Source of the DNA: Phyllobacterium myrsinacearum | GTDB lineage: Bacteria; Pseudomonadota; Alphaproteobacteria; Rhizobiales; Rhizobiaceae | Assembly (NCBI RefSeq): GCF_014138285.1 | Contig: NZ_JACGXN010000003.1 | Location: 310,001-374,000 of the forward strand | Direction of reading: 5' to 3' | DNA: 64,000 nucleotides | Shown: piece after piece, positions 26,465 to 34,853 of the stretch | Position numbering within the stretch: the stretch's first letter is position 1 | Layout of the letters: each line of letters begins with the position of its first letter | Notes under the pieces: model-generated | Seen by the model: only the letters and a program-made list of their open reading frames with translations | The model's database searches: none | Told to the model about the DNA's origin: nothing | Made by a program: the position numbers and the translations under genes

Positions 26465-26782
26465 CTATTCACTTTCGAGCACACCCCATTTGTCATCCCA
26501 GGATACCGGCTCGTCGAGAATAACGACTATTTCTTTAAATCCATAATTCTCTTGAACATCCAGCGCTCGCTCAAAGGCCAATGGCACGTGAGTGGCATAA
26601 AAATAGTCCCCTGCATTGGTCAGCTCATTGCTTGGCCACTCCACCTCTGCAACCGTCGTACCACGTTCCTGAAATATCCTTATGCGAACTGCATCAGGAG
26701 GTATAGGATGGCCGGGCAACAGCCTACGATACTTTGCGGTTTGAACCATTGATGTACTCTCAGAGGCTTGGTTAGAATCCAT
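26465..26782 (-). CDS. Hypothetical protein
   Basis: A 105-residue soluble protein, possibly starting at 26749 instead (93 residues). It has the stretch AVRIRIFQERGTTVAEVEWP and the C-terminal KEIVVILDEPVSWDDKWGVL. I do not recognise the family. Start 26782 follows GAGGAC at a long spacing. It is divergent from the Crp/Fnr-type regulator, a position that would suit a target of that regulator. Confidence 0.55.
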   Translation of the reverse strand: MDSNQASESTSMVQTAKYRRLLPGHPIPPDAVRIRIFQERGTTVAEVEWPSNELTNAGDYFYATHVPLAFERALDVQENYGFKEIVVILDEPVSWDDKWGVLESE

Positions 26783-26895
26783 CGCATGTTTTGTCCTCTG
26801 GCGGACAATACCTTGATACGGTTGTTCAATCGTCTACTCAATCTTCTTTTGAAGAAGCGTTGGATCGCCATCTTGTTCCTCGCCGGGAGGACCTG

Positions 26896-27606
26896 ATGAA
26901 TATCAACCAATTTACCGTCCAAAACAGGCTGCTCGCGCGGCTTGAGCCAGAGGACTACCAATTATTAGCGCCCGATCTTGAATTAGTCAGGTATAAATTG
27001 CGTGATGTGATCCAAACGCCTGGTGAGGAAATCAAATATGCTATTTTCCTGGAAACCGGTATCGCCTCTACCGTAGCAAAAACTCCCGGCGGCAAAGATA
27101 TCGAAGTTAGTATTGCCGGCAGGGAGGGGATGACTGGATCTTCCATAATCCTCGGGACCACGTTGAGCCCGCTACCCGTCTATATTCAATTGGAAGGTAT
27201 GGGATACAGAATTTCGACGGATAAGCTTAGTGCTGCGGTGGATTCGAGCGATACGCTTCGCCGCCGTCTGCTTCTGTATATTCAATCGGTTATAATCCAA
27301 TCAGCCACTACTTCTCTTATTAACGGAAGAGCAAACGCTGAAACACGTCTGGCACGATGGCTCCTGATGGTGCATGACCGCACAAACGGCAACGACTTGT
27401 TTCTTACGCACGAGTTTATGTCTGTGATGCTTGGTGTTCGCAGGCCGTGGGTGACGGAAACTCTGCATGTTCTCGAAGGGAAAGGCTATATCCGCTCGTC
27501 CAGAGGAAAGATAACTATTATAAATCGTGCTGGATTGGTTAAGGACGCTGGTGGTTACTATGGCGTAGCTGAACAGGAATATGAAAACCTGATGAACATA
27601 GCTTAA
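26896..27606 (+). CDS. Crp/Fnr-family regulator
   Basis: A 236-residue protein with an N-terminal cyclic-nucleotide-binding-like barrel (GEEIKYAIFLETGIASTVA) and a C-terminal winged helix (HEFMSVMLGVRRPWVTETLH). The N-terminus has no cysteine cluster, so an Fnr iron-sulfur centre is unlikely. The ATG at 26896 follows GGGAGGAC. Many rhizobial members of this group respond to oxidative or stationary-phase cues, but the ligand cannot be inferred. Its end overlaps the convergent small gene by four bases. Confidence 0.85.
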   Translation: MNINQFTVQNRLLARLEPEDYQLLAPDLELVRYKLRDVIQTPGEEIKYAIFLETGIASTVAKTPGGKDIEVSIAGREGMTGSSIILGTTLSPLPVYIQLEGMGYRISTDKLSAAVDSSDTLRRRLLLYIQSVIIQSATTSLINGRANAETRLARWLLMVHDRTNGNDLFLTHEFMSVMLGVRRPWVTETLHVLEGKGYIRSSRGKITIINRAGLVKDAGGYYGVAEQEYENLMNIA

Positions 27607-27884
27607 TTCATACGGGAGCGTATATCGTTTGAGACTATGTCGCTGGTGTTGGCGGCACGCTGGGTCGCCTCGTATCGAGCTACAGAAAGTTCCACCTTGA
27701 CCGCCATGTCGGCCAATCGACCAAAGTCACGCTCGCCAAGGTCTAGAAACTTTGTAATTGCGGATCGCACTCGATCATAATCTGCATGTCGTCCAAGCAC
27801 GCCCGAAGCGCGCTCCATTGCTTTGTCTAGAATAAACTGGTCATCGGTTTTGCGGCGCTGCCTTCCATGCTTCGTCATTCGCAT
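27603..27884 (-). CDS. Hypothetical small protein
   Basis: A 93-residue, charged, mostly helical protein with a basic start (MTKHGRQRRKTDDQFILDKA). The helical stretch FLDLGERDFGRLADMAVKVE follows. An AGGAG lies before two possible starts, 27884 and 27878; the second has better spacing. I do not recognise the family. It overlaps the Crp/Fnr gene by four bases at its 3' end. Confidence 0.55.
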   Translation of the reverse strand: MRMTKHGRQRRKTDDQFILDKAMERASGVLGRHADYDRVRSAITKFLDLGERDFGRLADMAVKVELSVARYEATQRAANTSDIVSNDIRSRMN

Positions 27885-28097
27885 TTACTCCTTTCGGCCG
27901 CGAACGCTCTGATATTGAGCCAAGTGAGCCCACACGTTTTGACGTTGGCGCCCATCTATTGACGGCGCGTAGGCTCAACGAGGCCAGAGACGGATTGAGT
28001 GAATGCCTGATAGCGATCATCGTCAAGGCTCTGTTCGCTAAGGGACAATCTTTGGATTGCGACAGTCTCCTTCAAAACTCGTGCTGGTGATCCCACG
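27885..28097. other. Intergenic region before the remnant cluster
   Basis: About 210 bp with no recognised gene between the small gene and the IS6-type fragment. Confidence 0.4.
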
Positions 28098-28325
28098 TTA
28101 TCCAAGAACGATTGCAGCAATTTTGGTAACCATAAATTTCAGGCGAGTGTATTGGTGTCGGTTTTCCACTCTGCCTTGGTGTTCATACGGTGACGATAAC
28201 TTGATGTACCGGACATGCGGTATCACCCGGCGCTTTGCCGTCCCATGAGATTGCAGCTTGTCAGTGATCATCCATTTCGCTGCCTTACGCTGCCATTGAA
28301 ACAGGCGCATCAGCAATTGCTTCTT
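28098..28325 (-). mobile_element. IS6-family transposase fragment
   Basis: A minus-strand frame carries WMITDKLQSHGTAKRRVIP followed by GRVENRHQYTRLKF. These match the middle and the R-x-E-N-x-H-Q-x-T-R block, with the last catalytic Glu, of IS6-type DDE transposases. The N-terminal half and the inverted-repeat ends are missing. It abuts a LysR C-terminal fragment, suggesting an old insertion or rearrangement. Confidence 0.6.
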
Positions 28326-28404
28326 GGTGTCGCGACGATTCTGGACGATTTCCTCGGACATATATCCATCCTCAATGCCGCCGCACAGGCAGAACATCTT
28401 GTCC

Positions 28405-28549
28405 GCGATGCTAAGAGACCCTCTCGTTGAACTGCCCGGAATACCTCGATCTTGGGGGCGTTTCGTCGGCTTTCTATATGCACCAGCCAGTAGCCGTCGC
28501 CATCGGAACCCTTGACCTCAAAGGGCTGGATCAACTGTCCATTCGCCAA
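28405..28549 (-). pseudogene. LysR-type regulator, C-terminal remnant
   Basis: About 48 codons read LANGQLIQPFEVKGSDGDGY, then WLVHIESRRNAPKIEVFR. This is the end of the effector domain in GcvA-type LysR proteins (usually G-x-L-V-x-P-F ... Y-x-L-V ... F-R-x-W-L). The frame is stopped by TAA just upstream and nothing upstream resembles the rest of the gene. It sits next to the IS6-type fragment. Confidence 0.6.
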
Positions 28550-28909
28550 AAATGCGCCTTAGAGATTTCGAGTGAGGATTTGTTCCGTGCACTATGTCAA
28601 ATGTTATACTTCGAGCCGGGTCAGGATTTTCAGTATTCGGCAGGCGTTACTGGACGAGCAGGACGGCAAGGGTAAACCCGAGAGCGGGGAGCATAACGAC
28701 AGCAACCAATTTGAGGAAGTTCCACGCTCCGATAGTCGGACCTTCACGGCGCAGTGCTGTCAGCCGAGGATGATGGCGGCTTATGGACCAACTCCCGCCG
28801 TTGGGAAACTGCTCTCGGCGCTTCTTCGGTCCAGAGCGTGTGGCCGACGCGCGGGACCGTGCTGACTTCAGCTCGCCACATTTGAACGCATCCACCTCTT
28901 TCTCGGTCA

Positions 28910-29578
28910 TTACCACGTAAGCAACGGCGATTTCCGCAACCACTCCCTGGAGGTCACTTGATCCAGCACGAACGTCGCAACGTCTTGACGCGCGATGGCG
29001 CCGCCATGGAAGTCACTCAAGTCTGTGAGCGTCCGGATCGCACCGCGTCCGACCTTATTGTTCAAGATCGATGGCCGAACGATGGTCCAATCGAGGCCAC
29101 TGTCTTTGATGATGGCTTCCTGGCGGTTCTTGTCGGCATAGACCTTGCGCAGGAGCAGAGGGAAGATCAGCTTGTCAAAAACAACGCCGCCGTGTCCTGC
29201 GCTGTCGCCGGCGCCCATACCGGTGATGACAACAAGACGTAAATCCCGCTCTGCCTTGATGGCACTGATAAGCGCTCGGGTCGCTGTGGAAAGAAGGGTG
29301 ACCTCACGAAACGGGCTCGCAGGTGTGCCGAGTGCGCTGATCACGGCATCCCGACCTTTGACGGCCTGGCGCAGCACTTTCTCATCCCTGGCGTCTCCCA
29401 CCACAAGCTTTGCTCCTTCTAGATCCGTGGCCTTTTCCGGCGAGCGCACCAGAACGGTGACATCGTAGCCGCGGCTGAGAGCTTGGCTGACAATATGGCG
29501 GCCTGTCGGCCCGGTGGCACCGAGGACCAGGATCTTCGGTCCGGCAGCGAAATGTGTTTCAGTGGCTGACGTGGTCAT
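28910..29578 (-). CDS. NAD(P)-binding NmrA/SDR-a5-like reductase
   Basis: A 222-residue atypical short-chain dehydrogenase. It has the cofactor motif LVLGATGPTGRHIVSQAL near residue 20 and DWTIVRPSILNNKVG late, as in flavin-reductase-like (BVR-B) and NmrA proteins. The ATG at 29578 follows AAAGGA; the frame extends to 29614. It lies downstream of another NmrA-like gene and a 28-codon remnant on the same strand. The pair probably shares a promoter and the divergent LysR regulator at 30750. Confidence 0.85.
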   Translation of the reverse strand: MTTSATETHFAAGPKILVLGATGPTGRHIVSQALSRGYDVTVLVRSPEKATDLEGAKLVVGDARDEKVLRQAVKGRDAVISALGTPASPFREVTLLSTATRALISAIKAERDLRLVVITGMGAGDSAGHGGVVFDKLIFPLLLRKVYADKNRQEAIIKDSGLDWTIVRPSILNNKVGRGAIRTLTDLSDFHGGAIARQDVATFVLDQVTSREWLRKSPLLTW

Positions 29579-29648
29579 GATTTCGGTCCTTTGAACAGAC
29601 GGGGCGCCTCTCAAAAGGCCGCCCTTCCGGCGTTGTGGTTGGTGGTGA

Positions 29649-29735
29649 TCAGAGCAGGCCCTTCCAGGCCTGCTCGCGGGTCAGCTTTGTTACGCCGTCC
29701 GGATTTATCGGCACTATTGCGATCCAATAGATCAT
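29649..29735 (-). pseudogene. AtaL-like (DUF1857) gene, N-terminal remnant
   Basis: A 28-codon frame encodes MIYWIAIVPINPDG then VTKLTREQAWKGLL and stops. This matches the N-terminus of AtaL-like/DUF1857 proteins (usually about 150 residues), where LTREQ-W-GL is conserved. AAGGA precedes the ATG. The rest is gone, so the gene is a deletion remnant lying between two reductase genes. It may still be translated. Confidence 0.6.
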
Positions 29736-29772
29736 GACGATGGTCCTTGTTTGGGAATGCGCGACGACTACA

Positions 29773-30642
29773 TCAGGCAGAAGCAGAAGTTTCGGAGGCG
29801 AAGTTGCGATAGGAGCGGAGCGGCCTGCCCAGTAGTGCCGTCAGGCCCTCGACGTCGCCACCTTCGGGAAGCATGCCGTCTGTCAGGAAACGTTCGCCCA
29901 TCAAACGCATGTCGTAGGCCATCCACGCGGGCATGAACTGTCCGAGGTTCTGCTCGAACGCTTGCGTATCGCCGCCGCCGTAGTTGATTTGGCGACCAAG
30001 AACGTTGCTCCAGATGGCGGCGATATCTGGTCCGGTGAGTGTCTCGGGGCCGACCAGGTTAAAGCGGCTGAGCGGTAGCGGCTGTTCAGCCTGTTCGCGG
30101 CGCAACAGCTCCAGGGCGGCGATCTCCGCGATATCGCGCACGTCGATCATGGCAAGGCCCTTGTCGCCGACGGGCATCGGGTAGACACCGTAGCCGGTGA
30201 TGACGTCCTTGATTGTCAGATCGTTCTGGATGAAGTAGGCCGGACGCAGAATCGTAGCGTGGAAATCCATCTGTTCGATCATTCGCTCGACGCCGAACTT
30301 GCCGGCGAAATGCGGCACGTTCACGTAGACGTCCGGGTGAATTACGGAGAGATAGACGATCCGTTCGATGCCGGCCGAGCGGGCGACATTGAGCGCAATT
30401 AATGCCTGGGTGAATTCATCCGGTACGACGGCATTCAGCAGGAACAACGTAGATACGCCGTTGAAAGCGCTACGCAGCGAGTCGACGTCGAGGAAGTCAC
30501 CTTTCACGATGGCGACCCCCGCCGGGAAGCTGGCCCTGGAAGGATCGCGAACGAGAGCGCGGACGTCTGCGCCACGGTCGACGAGGTGCTGGATAACTTG
30601 GCTGCCGATGTTGCCTGTGGCGCCGGTAACGAGAATGGTCAT
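29773..30642 (-). CDS. NmrA-family NAD(P)-binding protein
   Basis: A 289-residue atypical SDR. It starts MTILVTGATGNIGSQVIQHL, with the GxxGxxG cofactor motif at residues 7-13, and continues DVRALVRDPSRA, suggesting NADP. It lacks the usual YxxxK pair, as in NmrA-type sensors and quinone-oxidoreductase-like proteins. GGAGAAAA precedes the ATG. It is divergent from the LysR gene at 30750 with a 107-bp gap. It is probably the first gene of a unit with the remnant and the reductase at 28910. Confidence 0.88.
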   Translation of the reverse strand: MTILVTGATGNIGSQVIQHLVDRGADVRALVRDPSRASFPAGVAIVKGDFLDVDSLRSAFNGVSTLFLLNAVVPDEFTQALIALNVARSAGIERIVYLSVIHPDVYVNVPHFAGKFGVERMIEQMDFHATILRPAYFIQNDLTIKDVITGYGVYPMPVGDKGLAMIDVRDIAEIAALELLRREQAEQPLPLSRFNLVGPETLTGPDIAAIWSNVLGRQINYGGGDTQAFEQNLGQFMPAWMAYDMRLMGERFLTDGMLPEGGDVEGLTALLGRPLRSYRNFASETSASA

Positions 30643-30749
30643 TGGATTTTCTCCGGGTTGGTTATGCTTGACACCCCGAATATGGATGGCTCATTGTCAA
30701 TCCAATAGACCATCAATCTAGACACTGCGTCTCACTAGTGGAACGGACA

Positions 30750-31649
30750 ATGGATCTCGTTGCTCTTACTGACTTCAACCTTGTGGCCCGCCATGGGGGC
30801 TTCGGCAAAGCAGCGCGCGCCACCGGCCGGCCGAAGGCAACGCTGTCTCGACGCGTCACGGAACTGGAGGCCGCACTTCAGCTTCGGCTCTTTGAACGGG
30901 GCGCTCGCAACCTGAAGCTTACCGAGGAAGGACGCGCCCTATTTGAGCGAACAGCCGCGCTGTTGACGGAGCTCGCAGAGACGGCCGCCGCCATTGCATC
31001 TCGTGCTGAGAAGCCGCGTGGCCGATTGCGCATCAGCGCCCCACTCCACTTGTCGCATACCGCCATGGGCAAGATTGCGGCGGGTTTTGCGCTCAAATAT
31101 CCGGAAGTGAGGCTGGAGATCACCACGGAAGACCGGGCTGTAGACATGATTGAGGAAGGCTATGATCTCGTGATCCGGGTCAATCCGGATCCGGACGAAA
31201 GCCTCGTCGGCCGCGCCTTTCTCCACGACCGCCTGGTTGTGGTTGCAAGCCCCGATCTTCCCCGGACTGCCGGCGACTTGCCAGTGCCGGGCGTCGTGCG
31301 GGGAACCGCCGATCGACAGACTTGGAATATCATGTCCTTGCAAGGGGTTGCGAAGATCAAGATCGAGCCGGTCCTCGCCCTGTCATCACTCCTGATGGTT
31401 CGAGATGCAGTGCGAGCCGGCGTCGGCGCCGCACGTTTGCCGATCTCGTTGGTGAGCCATGATCTGGCCGATGGCACTTTGCTGCACTGGGGCGATATCG
31501 AAGGATCGGAGATCTCGCTATGGGTGCTCTATCCATCGCGAAGGCTGCTTAGTGCCCGCGTGTCGGCTTTCCTGGAGTTTCTCAAACAGGCATTCCCAAA
31601 TGGTACACCAGACGAGCTGGCTGCCTACACAATTCCCGAAGACGTTTAG
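30750..31649 (+). CDS. LysR-family regulator
   Basis: A 299-residue LysR-type protein. Its HTH region reads GFGKAARATGRPKATLSRRV and is followed by LFERGARNLKLTEEG. The effector domain includes RLEITTEDRAVDMIEEGYDL. The ATG at 30750 has GGAA upstream; a GTG at 30738 is possible. It faces the NmrA-type gene, its likely target. The gap holds a TAGA-N7-TCTA element that might be a weak site. Confidence 0.9.
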   Translation: MDLVALTDFNLVARHGGFGKAARATGRPKATLSRRVTELEAALQLRLFERGARNLKLTEEGRALFERTAALLTELAETAAAIASRAEKPRGRLRISAPLHLSHTAMGKIAAGFALKYPEVRLEITTEDRAVDMIEEGYDLVIRVNPDPDESLVGRAFLHDRLVVVASPDLPRTAGDLPVPGVVRGTADRQTWNIMSLQGVAKIKIEPVLALSSLLMVRDAVRAGVGAARLPISLVSHDLADGTLLHWGDIEGSEISLWVLYPSRRLLSARVSAFLEFLKQAFPNGTPDELAAYTIPEDV

Positions 31650-31849
31650 AAGACTTGACTGATACCTCCCATCTTTGCAGATAGCAAACAACATATTGAA
31701 TTTATTTTTGAATTATCTTAGCGCACCTAAGAGAACAGCTCTTTTTCTTGCCCCCTGAACGTCGATCTATCATTCGCTTACTTCCTTACACGATCGCGGG
31801 GACAGGCCGCGCTTGGCGAACTCTTCCGCAGCGATACGGATCGCCTGCT
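31650..31849. other. Intergenic region, start of IS remnant zone
   Basis: About 200 bp after the LysR gene, AT-rich in its first half. I see no gene. Confidence 0.4.
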
Positions 31850-32014
31850 GTGTTGCGGGATATCTACCCCGCTGGCTACGGGACCTTCTCGGATGTCGCC
31901 GAGCGGTTGCCGACGTTCATAGAACATGTCTACAATTCCAGGCGCCTTCACTCGGCGCTCGGCTATCGAGCACCAGAAGAATTTGAAACCCAACTTGCCC
32001 GTCGGGCGGTTTAG
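31850..32014 (+). mobile_element. IS3-family transposase (OrfB) C-terminal fragment
   Basis: The frame reads YPAGYGTFSDVAERLPTFIE, then HVYNSRRLHSALGYRAPEEF and ends ARRAV. This is the conserved end of IS3-type DDE transposases (usually VYN-x-x-R-x-H-S-A-L-G-Y). The upstream part of the transposase is absent and no terminal repeat is evident. It lies between a LysR gene and a DHA2 exporter. Confidence 0.8.
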
Positions 32015-32271
32015 TTTGATGCGCCTCGCTGGTCCAGCCCGAGGGGTTCACTCCAGAGTGCATCAGTTTGGCACTTTATTTAGGATACAGAGGTTGTGTT
32101 TGTTGCCCCAGATTGTGGCACACGGTTTCCGGTCTCTTTATTATCCAGCAATTGAAATCACCCGGCTTCACTAATCGTGGTGATTAATGTGGGCACGCTC
32201 ATTAAGAGATAGGTGTTGGCCTTAATGATGAGGACGGATCGTGCTTCTCGAACGAAACCATGCTCCTCCCA
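32015..32271. other. Intergenic region after the IS3 remnant
   Basis: About 260 bp that may contain the former IS end (CGAGGGGTTCACTCCAGAG near 32040). No gene is recognised. Confidence 0.35.
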
Positions 32272-33690
32272 TTAATTTCGACTTGGCCGGATGCAAAGCA
32301 GAGCAACAAACATTGCAAGCAGGGTTGCAACGGCCGCCACCAGCATGGCTTGACGCATTCCATCAATCGACGCTGCGCCGGCGCCGAGGACGCCGAATAC
32401 AGCTACCCCGATGGCGCCACCAGTCTGGCGCAAAGCATTAAGGACGCCGGAGGCGATACCAGCGTGTTTCTTTTCCACTGTTGCGAGTAGTGCACCGATC
32501 ATTGGGGGGACAGTGAGAGCTGTTCCCAAACCAATGAGTGGAAGCGCCCACCAGATACTTCTATAATCGGCTTCGATACTCAGTCTGGTGGCAAGACCAA
32601 CGAAACCCATGGTGGTCAAGCCCAGACCCAATGTGATCGGGAGCCGATTACCCCAACGCACGGCGATACGACCGGAAACGATGTTGGTTAGGGCGATTAG
32701 TCCCATCATAGGCAGGAAGGCGAGACCGGCGACCAGGGGAGACATTTTTAAACTATCCTGAAAATATAAACTGAGCAGGAAAAGTGTGCCATAAAAGCCG
32801 GAATTCAGTACAAAGCCTATGAAAGCCGCTCCTGAAAATATCGGGCTGCAGAATAGGCCAAGGGGCAGCATTGGAGTTTGCATCCGCATCTCGACTGCAA
32901 CAAAGCTGATACTCGCGATGCTGAACACACAAATAGCTGTTATCACCGCCGGGTGCCCCAAGCCAAGTGGCCCGCTCTCGATGATGGCTCCCGTTAGTGC
33001 TGCCAGAGCGACAACCGCTAGAATCTGTCCTGCCAGATCAATGCCCCTATTGTGTCTCTCTTGAGTTTCTACGGCGTAGCGCATTGTCAACCAAACAGCG
33101 ATGCCCCCTATCGGAAGGTTAATCAAAAATATACTCCGCCATCCGAAGAAGGATATCAGAATACCCCCCATCACTGGTCCCGCTACCATGGCGAGACCAC
33201 CGGCTGAACCCCAGATTCCAATCGCTTTGGCTCTTTCTCTTTCATCGGGATAGGCGTGCACGAGAAGCGCCAGCGAACAGGGCATCAGCATCGCCGCCCC
33301 CAAACCCTGCAATACACGCGACGCGATGACAAATGATCCCGTGCTGGCAATACCGCACGCCAGAGATGCCAGCGTAAACAACCCCATACCGAGGAGATAG
33401 ATCCTGCGGGCGCCAAACCGGTCGCCAAGAGCTCCGCCAGTGAGAAGCAAACTCGCAAAAGCGAGCGTGTAACCATTTACCACCCATTGAAGTCCAGTGA
33501 CACCATCGTGCATGAGGCCTCGCATCTGGTCGAGACCAACATTGACAATGCTCACATCCAGTTGAACCAATGCTACACCCAGACTAAGAGCAACGAGTGG
33601 CGCTGCGCGCCCTGAATATCCACCTTGTTCCGGACCACATTGGGGTGCGCTGGAGGCCCTTTCGCCTTCATCTATTGATAGCTGCACCAT
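32272..33690 (-). CDS. DHA2-type MFS drug exporter
   Basis: A 472-residue transporter with about fourteen membrane helices, as in DHA2 (EmrB/QacA-like) proteins. It shows LVQLDVSIVNVGLDQM in helix 1, GGALGDRFGARRIYL for motif A and ASRVLQGLGAAMLMPCSLAL for helix 4. ATG 33690 follows GGAGCAG; the frame extends to 33750. It is divergent from an ArsR-type gene over a long palindrome (33717-33747), suggesting repression lifted by an unknown compound. No membrane-fusion partner gene is adjacent. Confidence 0.88.
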   Translation of the reverse strand: MVQLSIDEGERASSAPQCGPEQGGYSGRAAPLVALSLGVALVQLDVSIVNVGLDQMRGLMHDGVTGLQWVVNGYTLAFASLLLTGGALGDRFGARRIYLLGMGLFTLASLACGIASTGSFVIASRVLQGLGAAMLMPCSLALLVHAYPDERERAKAIGIWGSAGGLAMVAGPVMGGILISFFGWRSIFLINLPIGGIAVWLTMRYAVETQERHNRGIDLAGQILAVVALAALTGAIIESGPLGLGHPAVITAICVFSIASISFVAVEMRMQTPMLPLGLFCSPIFSGAAFIGFVLNSGFYGTLFLLSLYFQDSLKMSPLVAGLAFLPMMGLIALTNIVSGRIAVRWGNRLPITLGLGLTTMGFVGLATRLSIEADYRSIWWALPLIGLGTALTVPPMIGALLATVEKKHAGIASGVLNALRQTGGAIGVAVFGVLGAGAASIDGMRQAMLVAAVATLLAMFVALLCIRPSRN

Positions 33691-33716
33691 TGAACTGCTC
33701 CGGCAGGTTTGATATA

Positions 33717-33747
33717 CATCATACCTAACCGAATTGTAGGTACGATG
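33717..33747. promoter_or_regulatory. Palindromic operator between DHA2 exporter and ArsR-type gene
   Basis: TACCTA (33722-33727) and TAGGTA (33737-33742) are perfect arms. They are extended outward by CATC (33717-33720) and GATG (33744-33747) with one mismatched pair between. The 31-bp site has 10 of 11 paired positions and a 9-nt centre. It lies 27 bp from the exporter start and is the expected ArsR binding site. Confidence 0.75.
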
Positions 33748-33772
33748 CAATTAATACCTTATGGAATTTCCA

Positions 33773-34084
33773 ATGGCTGACAGTGGCGGACACCCAGAAT
33801 CGGAGGAGTTGACACTGGGTCCCATCCTAATGGCGATTGCCGATCCACTTCGCCGTCACGTCGTGGCCGAGTTGGCACGCGAACCTGATGGTGCAGAACG
33901 CAACTGTTCTTCTTTTGCCCTGCCTGTTAGCAAAGCAACGCGTACTCATCATTTTCGCGTTCTTCGCGAGGCGGGGCTAATACGTCAGATTGATTATGGG
34001 AACTGCCGTAAGTCTCAATTGAGGCGGGCCGAGATTGAAACAAAGTTCCCCGGCTTGCTCGCCCTGATCCTCGCAAACGCATGA
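33773..34084 (+). CDS. ArsR-family regulator
   Basis: A 103-residue winged-helix protein. ILMAIADPLRRHVVAELAR and SKATRTHHFRVLREAGLIRQ are typical of ArsR/SmtB repressors. I see no cysteine metal site of the classical CxC type, so it may sense another signal. ATG 33773 has GGAA upstream; an in-frame ATG at 33761 lacks a site. It is divergent from the DHA2 exporter across a strong palindrome and is its probable repressor. Confidence 0.88.
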   Translation: MADSGGHPESEELTLGPILMAIADPLRRHVVAELAREPDGAERNCSSFALPVSKATRTHHFRVLREAGLIRQIDYGNCRKSQLRRAEIETKFPGLLALILANA

Positions 34085-34247
34085 CGAGGTCAAAAGGCCA
34101 TAAGGCTGTTAAAGTCAATGAAGAAGCTTTATGTTGATTTCCAATGATGGGTTGGATGCCCGCTTCCAGCCTAGATATAACTGGATAAAATGAGAGCATC
34201 GCGGCAATATCGTCGCAATACTGGAATTACTATCCAATATTGCAAGG

Positions 34248-34466
34248 ATGATTAAGCGCAGAATTACCGCCGAACTCCAAGAACTCCTCAACCACACCTG
34301 CCGTCCACTTCTGGGGCCTCGACAAGTTGGGAAGTCAACGCTGGCGCTTGAGATTGCCGAACAACGCCCCGCAATCTGCCTCGATCTTGAATCCGATACC
34401 GATCGTGCCAAACTTGCAGAACCGAACGTAAGAATGCTTGAGCATCTTCCGTCGAACCAAGGTTGA
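34248..34466 (+). pseudogene. AAA ATPase (DUF4143-type), N-terminal fragment
   Basis: The 72 codons MIKRRITAELQELLNH, then LLGPRQVGKSTLALEIAEQR and LDLESDTDRAKLAEP match the N-terminus of small AAA proteins with a DUF4143 C-terminus (normally about 370-400 residues). Walker A is intact but the Walker B and all later parts are missing. The frame stops at 34466, just upstream of the higBA promoter. It is a truncated remnant. Confidence 0.75.
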
Positions 34467-34519
34467 TGGCGTCCTTGAAATCCTGCAGCCATTTTGGCGA
34501 GGTGACCTCGCACTCGGAA

Positions 34520-34552
34520 TCTGCCCTATAACGCATTGCGTTATAGGGCAGA
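34520..34552. promoter_or_regulatory. 33-bp perfect palindrome, higBA operator/promoter
   Basis: Sixteen-base arms meet at a central T (34536). The inner part is CTATAACGCA / TGCGTTATAG and the ends are TCTGCC / GGCAGA. It lies 19 bp upstream of higB. The TATAAC and TTATAG words can serve as -10 elements on either strand, so HigA binding here should repress the operon. Confidence 0.85.
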
Positions 34553-34571
34553 ACAAGGTATCTTTCACGTT

Positions 34572-34853
34572 ATGATCCAAAGCTTTGCTGATCGGGAAAC
34601 CAAAACAATTTGGTCTGGTGTGCGAAGCCGAAAATTGCCGTCGGATATTCAAGCGATTGCGCTTCGTAAATTGCGTATGCTCAAGCAGGCTAAAGTTCTG
34701 GATGATCTTCGTATCCCTCCCGGTAACCGTATTGAAGCCTTGAAAGGCACCCGGTCAGGGCAATATTCGATCAGAATTAGTGGGCAATGGCGCATTTGTT
34801 TTATTTGGCAACAAGGAGGTCCGAATAATGTCAGCATCGTCGATTATCACTAA
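34572..34853 (+). CDS. higB: HigB-type toxin (RelE superfamily mRNA interferase)
   Basis: A 93-residue protein beginning MIQSFADRETKTIWSGV, with LRKLRMLKQAKVLDDLRIPP in the middle and YSIRISGQWRICFIWQQGG at the end. These are standard for HigB toxins, which cleave mRNA at the ribosome. The conserved GQWRICF block with its arginine is intact. An earlier start (34536) overlaps the palindrome and is rejected. It overlaps higA by 26 nt; the toxin-first order is normal for hig systems. Confidence 0.92.
   Translation: MIQSFADRETKTIWSGVRSRKLPSDIQAIALRKLRMLKQAKVLDDLRIPPGNRIEALKGTRSGQYSIRISGQWRICFIWQQGGPNNVSIVDYH

Noticed and set aside
28647-28943. Minus-strand frame ending in a hydrophobic helix
   Set aside because: It overlaps the end of the NmrA-like reductase, most of it is low-quality sequence and only the last 25 residues look membrane-like.
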